Shown: positions 56,907 through 64,000 of the stretch, piece after piece
How the letters are laid out: every line of letters begins with the position of its first letter
Numbering within the stretch: position 1 is the first letter of the stretch
Origin: JAEUWI01 sp942492815
Lineage (GTDB): Bacteria > Hydrogenedentota > Hydrogenedentia > Hydrogenedentales > JAEUWI01
Reading direction: 5' to 3'
DNA: 64,000 nt
Assembly: GCA_942492815.1 (NCBI GenBank)
Contig: OW818658.1
Coordinates: 930,001-994,000, forward strand
Made by a program: the position numbers and the translations under genes
The notes under the pieces: generated by a model
The model's database searches: none
What the model saw: the letters and a program-made list of their open reading frames with translations, nothing else
Told to the model about the DNA's origin: nothing

Positions 56907-59240
56907 ATGAAAAAGCATGGGTTTTTCGGAAGTATACGTGGAAAGATTGTCGGGGCTTTCGTGGCGATGGCGGTATTCGTGCTCGCCTGCGGCTGCGCCG
57001 GTCTCTGGGGAGCCCGCAGCCTGAAGGAAGTGCTCGATTTTCTCTCCGGTCCCGCCTGGTCCACGGCCGACGGGGCGATGGAGGGAACCATTGGCCTCGA
57101 ACTGCAAATGCTGGCCATGCGCAATATCATGGCCGGGGTCGACCTCGAAGCAAACGAGAAGCGGTTGGAGGAAGGCCAGGAACTGGCCGCAACGGCTTAC
57201 AAGCGGGCGATCGACGCCAAGCTGCTTGATCAGTCGCTGAATGAGAAGTTTCAGGCGGCGCTGAAGGACTATGGCACCCGGCTCGAGTCGCTCCGCACGG
57301 CCAACACGACCTTCGTGGAAGCCCAGGTTGCCTTCGACGGCCACACGGCTACCTTTGTGGAATTTCTGGTCCACATGGAGGAACTGGGCGATGGCGCCGT
57401 AGAATCCCTGATTGCAAACCCCGATGAATCCACGACCTGGAATACCGGACTCTCCACCAAGTGGGCCGCAGCGGATGGCGGCATGGAGTCCACCATTGGC
57501 TACTACCAGCAGTTGTACTTCCTGGAGCAGTTGCGCGCGGGTGGGGACGCGGCGCGTTGCCAGGAAGGTCTAACTCGGGGCCGTGAATTCCAGGCCGGGG
57601 CCGCGGCGGAAATGCTCGAAACCGGGCTCTTCGACGTGCCTGCGGACGACGCCGGATTTCCAGGAAAGACCATGGCCGAGGCCTACAACGAGCTTTTCGC
57701 GAAGCACGCCGAGCTACTCGAAAGTTACGTAACCCACTATCTCGAACTCTCAAGAGTGGATGCGGAATACCAAGTCGCAGCAACGGACGTGCTGGGCATC
57801 GCGGAGGATTTCGAAGCGGCCGGCGACCAGGCGGTGGAAGGCCAGGAGGAGATCATCGAGGGAACAGAATCGCGGGTGTACCTCGTCATCAGCATCATCA
57901 TGTTCGTAAGCTTGCTCCTGGCCGCCCTGGCCGCGTGGGCCGTTTCCCATCTCGTCACCCGTCCCATCGCCATGGTCGTGGAGCGCCTACGGGATATTGC
58001 GGAAGGCGAAGGTGATCTGACCCGACGAATTGCCATGAACAGGAACGATGAAATCGGCCAGCTTGGCCACTGGTTTGACACATTCCTGAGCAAGCTTCAG
58101 GGGATTATCCGGCAGGTTTCCGAGAGCACGGAGGATCTCACCCGATCATCGGGCGCCCTGGCAACAACTTCCCACGAGATGTCCTCCGGCGCCCTGCGCA
58201 TGAGCGAACAGGCCCAGACCGCGGCGTCAATCAGCGAATCCACAGCCGCGCGCATTCAGAGTGTAGCCGCCAGCACGGAAGAAGTCAGCAGCAACAGCAA
58301 TGTGGTGGCGTCGGCGGCGGAGGAGGTGTCCTCGAACCTGACGACCGTGAGCGCGGCGGTGGAAGAAGTATCGGCGAGCATGGAAACCATCGCCGGGTCC
58401 ATGGGCGAGATGTCGAACTCCGTGAGCTCGGTCGCCGCGGCGGTGGAAGAGATGTCTTCCTCGCTCGCCGAGGTTTCCCACAGCACGGGGGCGGCAGCGC
58501 GGACCGCAAGCGAAGCAACCGATCAGGCGAATGCCGCAGCGAAGACCGTACACCGCCTGGGCGAAGCCGCCAACCAGATCGACAGGGTCGTAGATCTCAT
58601 CAAGGGCATCGCGGCCCAGACCAATCTGCTGGCGCTGAACGCGACCATTGAAGCCGCATCCGCCGGGGAGGCGGGCAAAGGTTTTTCCGTGGTGGCGAAC
58701 GAGGTGAAGGAGCTGGCGAAGCAAACCTCTTCGGCAACGGAAGAGATTCGCATGAAGATCGAGGAGATGCAGTCGAATACCGGACAAGCGGTCACCGCGA
58801 TCAACGGGATCGTGACCACCATTACCGATCTGAACCACGCCTTTGGCACGACGGCGCAGATGGTGGATGAGCAGAACAGCACGATCAACGAGATCGCCCG
58901 CAACATTGGCCGCGCGGCATCCGGCGCGGACGAAGTCACCCGCACGGTGCAGCAGGCTGCCATGGGCTCGTCGGAAGTGGCCCGCAACGTTCAGGAAGCC
59001 ACGGCGGGTGTGAACGAGATCGCGCGCAATGTTGCCGAGCTCGCCCAGGGCGCGAACAGCATCGCGGAGAATATCGGCGAGGCTTCGCGGGGCATGAGTG
59101 ACGTGGCGGATATCGTGGAGGTCGTCAATGGCGCGGCAGCAGACACCCGGCACGGTGCGGACGACGTGAAGCATGCCGCCTCCGAACTGTCCGAACTCTC
59201 CGGGCGCTTGAAACAGCTCATGGGGCAGTTCAGTGTGTAG
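56907..59240 (+). CDS. Methyl-accepting chemotaxis protein with duplicated sensor
   Basis: A 777-residue chemoreceptor. A transmembrane helix (about 13-33) is followed by a periplasmic region to about 325, a second transmembrane helix (326-350), HAMP (VTRPIAMVVERLRDIAEGEGDL) and a long signalling coiled coil. Its tip reads LIKGIAAQTNLLALNATIEAASAGEAGKGFSVVANEV. The tip differs from the usual EAARAGEQGRGF (Ser for Arg, Lys for Arg). The periplasmic part looks duplicated: WSTADGAMEGTIG and WAAADGGMESTIG begin two related halves of about 145 residues. No che genes lie in the window. The nearby single-domain response regulator (6144) is far away. Confidence 0.93.
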   Translation: MKKHGFFGSIRGKIVGAFVAMAVFVLACGCAGLWGARSLKEVLDFLSGPAWSTADGAMEGTIGLELQMLAMRNIMAGVDLEANEKRLEEGQELAATAYKRAIDAKLLDQSLNEKFQAALKDYGTRLESLRTANTTFVEAQVAFDGHTATFVEFLVHMEELGDGAVESLIANPDESTTWNTGLSTKWAAADGGMESTIGYYQQLYFLEQLRAGGDAARCQEGLTRGREFQAGAAAEMLETGLFDVPADDAGFPGKTMAEAYNELFAKHAELLESYVTHYLELSRVDAEYQVAATDVLGIAEDFEAAGDQAVEGQEEIIEGTESRVYLVISIIMFVSLLLAALAAWAVSHLVTRPIAMVVERLRDIAEGEGDLTRRIAMNRNDEIGQLGHWFDTFLSKLQGIIRQVSESTEDLTRSSGALATTSHEMSSGALRMSEQAQTAASISESTAARIQSVAASTEEVSSNSNVVASAAEEVSSNLTTVSAAVEEVSASMETIAGSMGEMSNSVSSVAAAVEEMSSSLAEVSHSTGAAARTASEATDQANAAAKTVHRLGEAANQIDRVVDLIKGIAAQTNLLALNATIEAASAGEAGKGFSVVANEVKELAKQTSSATEEIRMKIEEMQSNTGQAVTAINGIVTTITDLNHAFGTTAQMVDEQNSTINEIARNIGRAASGADEVTRTVQQAAMGSSEVARNVQEATAGVNEIARNVAELAQGANSIAENIGEASRGMSDVADIVEVVNGAAADTRHGADDVKHAASELSELSGRLKQLMGQFSV

Positions 59241-59507
59241 ATCGGGGGACGGACTCGCGCTCGTTACTATCGTGAGCGCTCAAGTCTCGATAGATTTAAG
59301 GTGTTTGTTCCTTGCGGCGTAACGCTGAGTGCGCGTGCCCGTCCCGGTGGATGGGTGTGAAGACTTCGGTCGGCACCGCGTCACGATTCCAACATCCACA
59401 GGGACATGCCGCCGCGATGGCGTGGTGTTGCTGATTCGGGTGGATTGGGATTGCGGCGAACTCACAGCCCGCAACGGAGAGCCCGTGCGGCGGTACGTCC
59501 CCGTCCT

Positions 59508-60926
59508 TCAATCGAAGAGCACCACTTCCACCCGGTTCTTGTTCACCCCGCCGGGGTGGAAGATGACGAGGTCCATGCGCTCTTCACTGCGCAGCGCGGC
59601 CGGTCGCGCCTGGCCGAAGCTGGGCACGTCCACCACCACCGACGGCGTCGCTCCGATAAGTGTCTTGCCATCGCCGTAATACACCGCCAGGGCGTCGGCC
59701 GCGCGGCTGAAGGCGATGTCCATGTGCTTGTCCCCGTTGAAATCCCCCATGGCGTAGGCGGTCTGCTCCCGGCCTTCCGGCGCATCCATGGTGAGGGATG
59801 TATTGAAGGCCGGCGCCTCGCCAAACCCCCCGTCGGCATAGGGGTAGACGTTCACATCCGCGGACACTTTCCCGCGCGCGAAGAAACTGACGATATTCTT
59901 AACGCCGAAGGGGACGTTAATTATGATGATGTCCTTGTTCCCGTCGCCATTCATGTCCTTGATGGCGGGGCTCACCAGCGAGCCCTTGGCGACAAAGGTG
60001 GCCGTGGGCTTCTCCGGGTACTGGTAGGGTGCGCTGGCCAGATAGACCTGCGTTTGGGCTTCAAGTTTGGCCGTGCCCCGGGTCTGGGTAACTACCAAAT
60101 CGGGAAAGCCATCGCTGTTCAGATCGTCCATCCGCGAGCTCGCCTCCCACTTCTCCTCCAAGTTTACCGGGATCTTGAAGCGCCAGTTTTCCTTCCAGCC
60201 CTCACCGTGGGCGAAGTCCGCAAACTCATCGCTGAGCATCGCCAGGCCCTTCGTCGTGCTGCCCGGAATGTCGTAAGGCAGCATGGCCGGAAAGCGGTTG
60301 TAAACGAAAACACTACTGCCGCGACGCAATTCACTGTACATGTCGCAGGCAACCTGCGCCACCATTTCAGCGCCGTGGCGAAGTTCATAGCCCTCGGGCA
60401 CGGGCACAAGCCATTCCTCGACACCGTCGCCATTCATGTCGGCCGCGCCATCGGTGAGGAAGACCGGGTTCTTTGAGCCGGTGGGGTAGAGGGAGAAGAA
60501 CTCCGGTTCGGATGTTTTCGTGAAAGCGCCGTCGACGTAGGAGAAGACATCCGCTCCGCGGGCGTGGGCGGCGACCAGTTCGCGCGGCGCCACTCCATCA
60601 TTCTCGGCAAAGAAAAGGGCGCCAATTCGTGAATCGAGGGGGAGCACCTGCGTTGGCTTGTCCGGGTATTGGCCGCCGGTCGTGGCGATAAACACCGCAA
60701 CTTCCTTCTTCAGCGGGTGGCTCGTTTCATCGCAAGCCAGCAGGATCAAGTCTTTCACGCCGTCCGCGTTCAAGTCTTCCGTCGCCACGTCCCACACGGG
60801 GAGCCCGTTTGCCAGCGCATAGGTCGCGGGTGCCGCCATGACGCAGGAGGGTCCCCACGCAAGGGTGGTCAGCACAGCGGACAGGGCCAGTTTCAGGACG
60901 GAGCGATTCGAATACGCAGACTGCAA
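59508..60926 (-). CDS. Secreted FG-GAP/VCBS repeat protein
   Basis: A 472-residue protein with a signal peptide (to about AAPA, residue 34) and at least five calcium-binding FG-GAP blades. These show the D-x-N-x-D-G-x-x-D pattern: EDLNADGVKDLI, ADMNGDGVEEWL, DDLNSDGFPDLV, KDMNGDGNKDIII and GDFNGDKHMDIA. Such beta-propellers are surface or secreted and bind partners or carbohydrate. There is no catalytic domain. ATG 60926 is chosen. It is transcribed alone, facing the chemoreceptor gene. Function unknown. Confidence 0.8.
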   Translation of the reverse strand: MQSAYSNRSVLKLALSAVLTTLAWGPSCVMAAPATYALANGLPVWDVATEDLNADGVKDLILLACDETSHPLKKEVAVFIATTGGQYPDKPTQVLPLDSRIGALFFAENDGVAPRELVAAHARGADVFSYVDGAFTKTSEPEFFSLYPTGSKNPVFLTDGAADMNGDGVEEWLVPVPEGYELRHGAEMVAQVACDMYSELRRGSSVFVYNRFPAMLPYDIPGSTTKGLAMLSDEFADFAHGEGWKENWRFKIPVNLEEKWEASSRMDDLNSDGFPDLVVTQTRGTAKLEAQTQVYLASAPYQYPEKPTATFVAKGSLVSPAIKDMNGDGNKDIIIINVPFGVKNIVSFFARGKVSADVNVYPYADGGFGEAPAFNTSLTMDAPEGREQTAYAMGDFNGDKHMDIAFSRAADALAVYYGDGKTLIGATPSVVVDVPSFGQARPAALRSEERMDLVIFHPGGVNKNRVEVVLFD

Positions 60927-61004
60927 GACACGTCTCCACGGCCGCGACGAGGGCGGCCTTTACCAGGGCTTGTTCCCACTATGTACGGAGACAGGGACGA
61001 AACG

Positions 61005-61448
61005 TTACAGCAGTTTATTCATTTTCTGACGGAGCGCCTCGCTCTTCTGCAGAGCGGCTTCCAGTTCCTGGATGTGCGCTTCGTCCTTCGCCTTGCGCGC
61101 CAGGTCGAGCGCCTCGACCAGCATTTCCGTCATATTTTTCATCTGGGCGGCGATGATATCCGCCATTTGATCTTTTGTGGGGACCCGCGAATTCAGGATG
61201 ACCCGGGGGCCCATGTTGATGCCCGCCTCGCCAAAGGTGTCCTGGCCAATTTCTTCCCCCTCATCCGGCCCTTCGACCACTTTGACAAGCTCGTGGGGGC
61301 GCAGAAAGTCCAAGAGCTCCTGCCGCTCCAATTTGCCACACTCCGGATCGCGGCGACAAAACTCCAACAGCATATCGACCGGAACCAGCGGGTTCGGGGC
61401 CTGGCGGAGATAGTTCAAGCATTTCTCTTCGACGGTTTCAAGGTTCAT
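61005..61448 (-). CDS. Small helical protein of unknown function
   Basis: A 147-residue soluble protein. The N-terminal part (VEEKCLNYLRQAPNPLVPVDMLLEFCRRD, then LERQELLDFLRPHELVKVVEG) resembles a winged-helix fold. Residues 105-147 are a charged coiled coil (MTEMLVEALDLARKAKDEAHIQELEAALQKSEALRQ in two blocks). ATG 61448 has AGGAGA about nine bases upstream; an earlier ATG at 61496 lacks one. It lies between the FG-GAP and alpha-mannosidase genes on the same strand. I do not recognise a family. Confidence 0.6.
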   Translation of the reverse strand: MNLETVEEKCLNYLRQAPNPLVPVDMLLEFCRRDPECGKLERQELLDFLRPHELVKVVEGPDEGEEIGQDTFGEAGINMGPRVILNSRVPTKDQMADIIAAQMKNMTEMLVEALDLARKAKDEAHIQELEAALQKSEALRQKMNKLL

Positions 61449-61561
61449 GCCTAATCTCCTGGGAAAGGGAACGATATTGTCTCGGGTGGATTCCATGGGG
61501 AACTCCTGGGGAAGTCATTGCCACGAAGGACACGAAGCGTACGTAAGAAAGCCTGACACCG

Positions 61562-64000
61562 CTACAGCGCTTCCTCCAGCAGGTTTATCGGAGTCAGCGT
61601 CCAGGTTTCCGTATTCAAGGCGAAGCTCTTAATTTCATAGGGTCCAAACTGAACCCGCATCTCCTGTTCCAACAGGGGCAGGCAAAGGGTCGTGCTGGTC
61701 TCCACGCCGGCCGTCTCGTAGGCGCGGAGGATCATGCCCGTGCCGTCTTCGTGCTGTTTGAACACCGAAAGCACCACGTTCGGGGCGTCGATCTCCAGCA
61801 TGCTTCCCGCGCGCGGGCGCTTGCCCACGTGGGCCGACTCGACATGGGGAATGCACGGCGCATTGTGGGCCCAGGCTTGACGCGGAACGCGCGCCTCGCG
61901 CCAGCCGCCCGCATGGGGGAGAATCTGCAGATGGAAGCTGTGCCAGCCCTGGTCCATGACGGGCTGGCGCGAATCGGACGAGTAACGGACCGGATCGTGG
62001 TGGGCGTAGGCTGGGCTGCGCAGCAAGGTCATGCGCATTTCGTTTTCCTTGACGTCAAAGCCGTACTGGCCGTCGTTGAGGATGGCCAGGCCATAGGGTG
62101 TGCCAGCCACGTCGCCGCTGAGGTCAAACCACTGCTGGCCGGATTCCTCGTAGCCCGTGGACTCGCGCACCTGATGGGCATAGGCCGTCTCAAAGGTCGC
62201 ATCACCCTGCCCGATGCGGGTATCAAAGCACAATTTCAGCGCGTGGTAGGCCTCCTGCCAGTTCACACGAAGGCGGACGTCGATCCGGGGACAATCGCGG
62301 TACAGGGTCAGTTCCTGAATCGCCTGGGACTTGCCAAAGCTGGTGGTGACTTCAATCGTTGCCAGCACGTCGCCTTGCTCGACCAGCCGGAGGCGCGCCT
62401 GGCCGAAGCGGCCCGCTTCGATGTTGAACTCCTTCAGCGAATGCCCCCACGTGTCCGAGGTATCCACCATGGCCGCCAGGGTGAGGCCGCTCTGGAGCAC
62501 TTCCGTGCGGCTCTGTTTGTCATAGAGGCGCGTGATGCATCCGTCGCCCGGATCCAGTTCGATGCGCCACCAGTGATTCTCCAGCGTGCAACGATCAGCG
62601 GTCAGGGGATTGTGGGAGCGGGTGCTCGAAAGGCCGGAGCGCGCGTGGAAGCAGCGATAGCCCAGGGCGGGTATCTCGGCCACGAAGGCGTAGCGATCCC
62701 CGGCGAAGGGCATCTTGCTGAGGATCTCGCCCTTAATTTCCTGCACCGGCACGGCGATCGCGTTTTCGTCGACCAGATGAAGGGGCTCTTCCAGTTCGCG
62801 GCGAATGATGCCCGAAGCGAGGAGGGGCTGGGTCACCGGCCAGGGAAGGGGATTGAAGACGACAATCGTGTTTCCTGCCGGGGTGGTGTCGATGTCCCGA
62901 GCAATGGTCTGGATCGACTCATTGATGATCGCCTTGGCCGCATGGCGCGCCGCGCCCATCTGATCCCGGGTGTCCTCGTAGGACGATTCCAGACTTGTGC
63001 CCGCGAGGATGTCGTGGAAGTGGTTGTAGAGCAGGTTGCGCCACGCCTCCGAAAGGGTCTCACGGGGATAGGGGGTGGCGCGCAGGAGCCACGCCATGCT
63101 CGCCAGACGCTCGGCGTTCAGCAGGGCATGCTCCGCTTCCCGATTCCACTTCTTTACCCCGGCATGAACGCTGTAGCAGCCCCGGGCATGACACTGGAGC
63201 TCGTTGCGATCCACATAGAAGGTCTCCGGGTCGAGATCGGTCTGAATCGCGTCAAAATACGTTTCCAGCGTCGAGAAGACGGGCTTCAACTGGCCGTTCT
63301 CGGCCTGGAGCCCCTCGATTTCGGCGATGGCCGCTTTCGTCGGGCCGCCGCCGTGATTGCCCACGCCGTAGAAGCCGAGAATCTGGGTCTGGCCCGGATT
63401 CAACTGGGGATTGCCGGGCACCGATTCCATGCGCTCCCGGGTGCTGTACCAGCAATTGTAATCCGGGCCCAGGTTGCTCGTCAGCACGCGGCTGCCGTCG
63501 GGCGCTTCCCACCAGAAGGTGGTGCCGCCGGGATAATCCCGCTCAACCACCGCCATAGGCCGCATGAACATGTAGTAGTTCAGTCCCAGCCCCCGCAGGA
63601 TCTGGGGCAGGTTGCCCGGGTGGCCAAAAGTGTCGGGGTTGAAGCCGATGACGGCCTTCTTACCGAACTCCTGCTGAAAGAAACGCTGGCCGTGGAGGCC
63701 ATGGCGCACCAGGGATTCACCCGAGGGAATATTGCAGTCCGGCTCGATCCACATGCCGCCCGCGATTTCCCAGCGGCCCTCTTCCACACGGCCCCGGATC
63801 TCCTCGAACATGTCCGGGTCGGCCGCCTTCACCCACGCATAAAAGCAGGGACTGCTCGCCGTGAAGCGAAAGTCCGGCGTCTCGTTCATTCGATCAAGGG
63901 CACTGCGAAAGGTCGCGCGGACTTCCTCGTAGCCTTCGGTCCAGCGCCAGAGCCATGTGGGGTCAATGTGGCCATGGCCGATCATGTGGAGGGTAAGGGA
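61562..64000 (-). CDS. Alpha-mannosidase (GH38), 5' end beyond the window
   Basis: Cleaves alpha-mannosides by a retaining mechanism with a zinc site. The N-terminal GH38 motif HGHIDPTWLWRW contains the first zinc His-x-Asp pair. GGMWIEPDCNIPSGESLVRHG (with the nucleophile Asp) and FNPDTFGHPGNLPQILRGLGL follow. The middle domain and C-terminal beta-sandwich (TRLYDKQSRTEV, FGPYEIKSFAL) are typical. The frame is open to the window edge (SLTLHMIGH), and the usual start is a few residues further, so the gene is cut by the right end; ATG 63985 is probably internal. It runs leftward, alone. With GH31 and the HGSNAT-like enzyme it points to use of complex glycans. Confidence 0.9.
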   Translation of the reverse strand, partial: SLTLHMIGHGHIDPTWLWRWTEGYEEVRATFRSALDRMNETPDFRFTASSPCFYAWVKAADPDMFEEIRGRVEEGRWEIAGGMWIEPDCNIPSGESLVRHGLHGQRFFQQEFGKKAVIGFNPDTFGHPGNLPQILRGLGLNYYMFMRPMAVVERDYPGGTTFWWEAPDGSRVLTSNLGPDYNCWYSTRERMESVPGNPQLNPGQTQILGFYGVGNHGGGPTKAAIAEIEGLQAENGQLKPVFSTLETYFDAIQTDLDPETFYVDRNELQCHARGCYSVHAGVKKWNREAEHALLNAERLASMAWLLRATPYPRETLSEAWRNLLYNHFHDILAGTSLESSYEDTRDQMGAARHAAKAIINESIQTIARDIDTTPAGNTIVVFNPLPWPVTQPLLASGIIRRELEEPLHLVDENAIAVPVQEIKGEILSKMPFAGDRYAFVAEIPALGYRCFHARSGLSSTRSHNPLTADRCTLENHWWRIELDPGDGCITRLYDKQSRTEVLQSGLTLAAMVDTSDTWGHSLKEFNIEAGRFGQARLRLVEQGDVLATIEVTTSFGKSQAIQELTLYRDCPRIDVRLRVNWQEAYHALKLCFDTRIGQGDATFETAYAHQVRESTGYEESGQQWFDLSGDVAGTPYGLAILNDGQYGFDVKENEMRMTLLRSPAYAHHDPVRYSSDSRQPVMDQGWHSFHLQILPHAGGWREARVPRQAWAHNAPCIPHVESAHVGKRPRAGSMLEIDAPNVVLSVFKQHEDGTGMILRAYETAGVETSTTLCLPLLEQEMRVQFGPYEIKSFALNTETWTLTPINLLEEAL

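Noticed and set aside
59241..59507. Possible RNA gene between the chemoreceptor and FG-GAP genes
   Set aside because: No tRNA-like cloverleaf, terminator or repeated structure was found in the 270 bases.

Overview
The window is a GC-rich bacterial chromosome segment from a Gram-negative (diderm) organism. An outer-membrane porin of the alginate-export type, a Pal-type lipoprotein, several other lipoproteins and secreted repeat proteins support this. Tat-exported Gfo/Idh oxidoreductases, GH31 and GH38 glycosidases, an HGSNAT-like acyltransferase, FG-GAP proteins and a C-terminal HSAD..EDGF repeat resemble gene content of Hydrogenedentota or PVC-type bacteria. That placement is inference and cannot be settled from this window alone.

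Layout: 1-6.7 kb holds a FapA/DUF342-like protein, an acyl-ACP desaturase, an HTH-receiver regulator, gpsA, two near-identical 120-nt predicted small RNAs on the minus strand, a single-domain response regulator and a 33-codon membrane microprotein. 6.7-10 kb holds a GH31 glycosidase and an HGSNAT-like acyltransferase. 10.5-21.1 kb is an 11-gene complex I operon, nuoABCDHIJKLMN, without nuoEFG. 21.1-28.0 kb is a minus-strand GntR/ABC-transporter operon whose last gene fuses a membrane domain to a beta-helix and is broken by an IS1634-like element. 28.0-30.3 kb has dispersed palindromic repeats, a membrane protein, a VapC toxin with a DUF2281-type antitoxin, and tRNA-Val(GAC). 30.4-38.5 kb (minus strand) carries a YceI lipoprotein, two Gfo/Idh oxidoreductases, Pal, a nested palindromic element and an NRAMP-like transporter fused to ApbE.

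38.8-50 kb (plus strand) has deoC, a sugar-nucleotide epimerase, a large lipoprotein, an anti-sigma/STAS pair, a UDP-glucose-dehydrogenase-like protein without its catalytic Cys, a MaoC-like hotdog protein, an acyl-CoA ligase and a CgeB-like glycosyltransferase. 50-59.3 kb has a secreted trypsin-like protease, a large polytopic membrane protein, an alginate-export-like porin and a chemoreceptor. 59.5-64 kb (minus) has an FG-GAP protein, a small unknown protein and a GH38 alpha-mannosidase that runs off the right edge.

Themes: energy conservation through a complex I that must take electrons from something other than a NuoEFG module; glycan breakdown and surface-sugar synthesis; and signalling (response regulators, partner switching, chemotaxis). 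The least explained items are the twin small RNAs, the NRAMP-ApbE fusion, the UGDH homologue with a replaced active site, the membrane/beta-helix ABC protein, and the nested palindrome at 34.1-34.4 kb.
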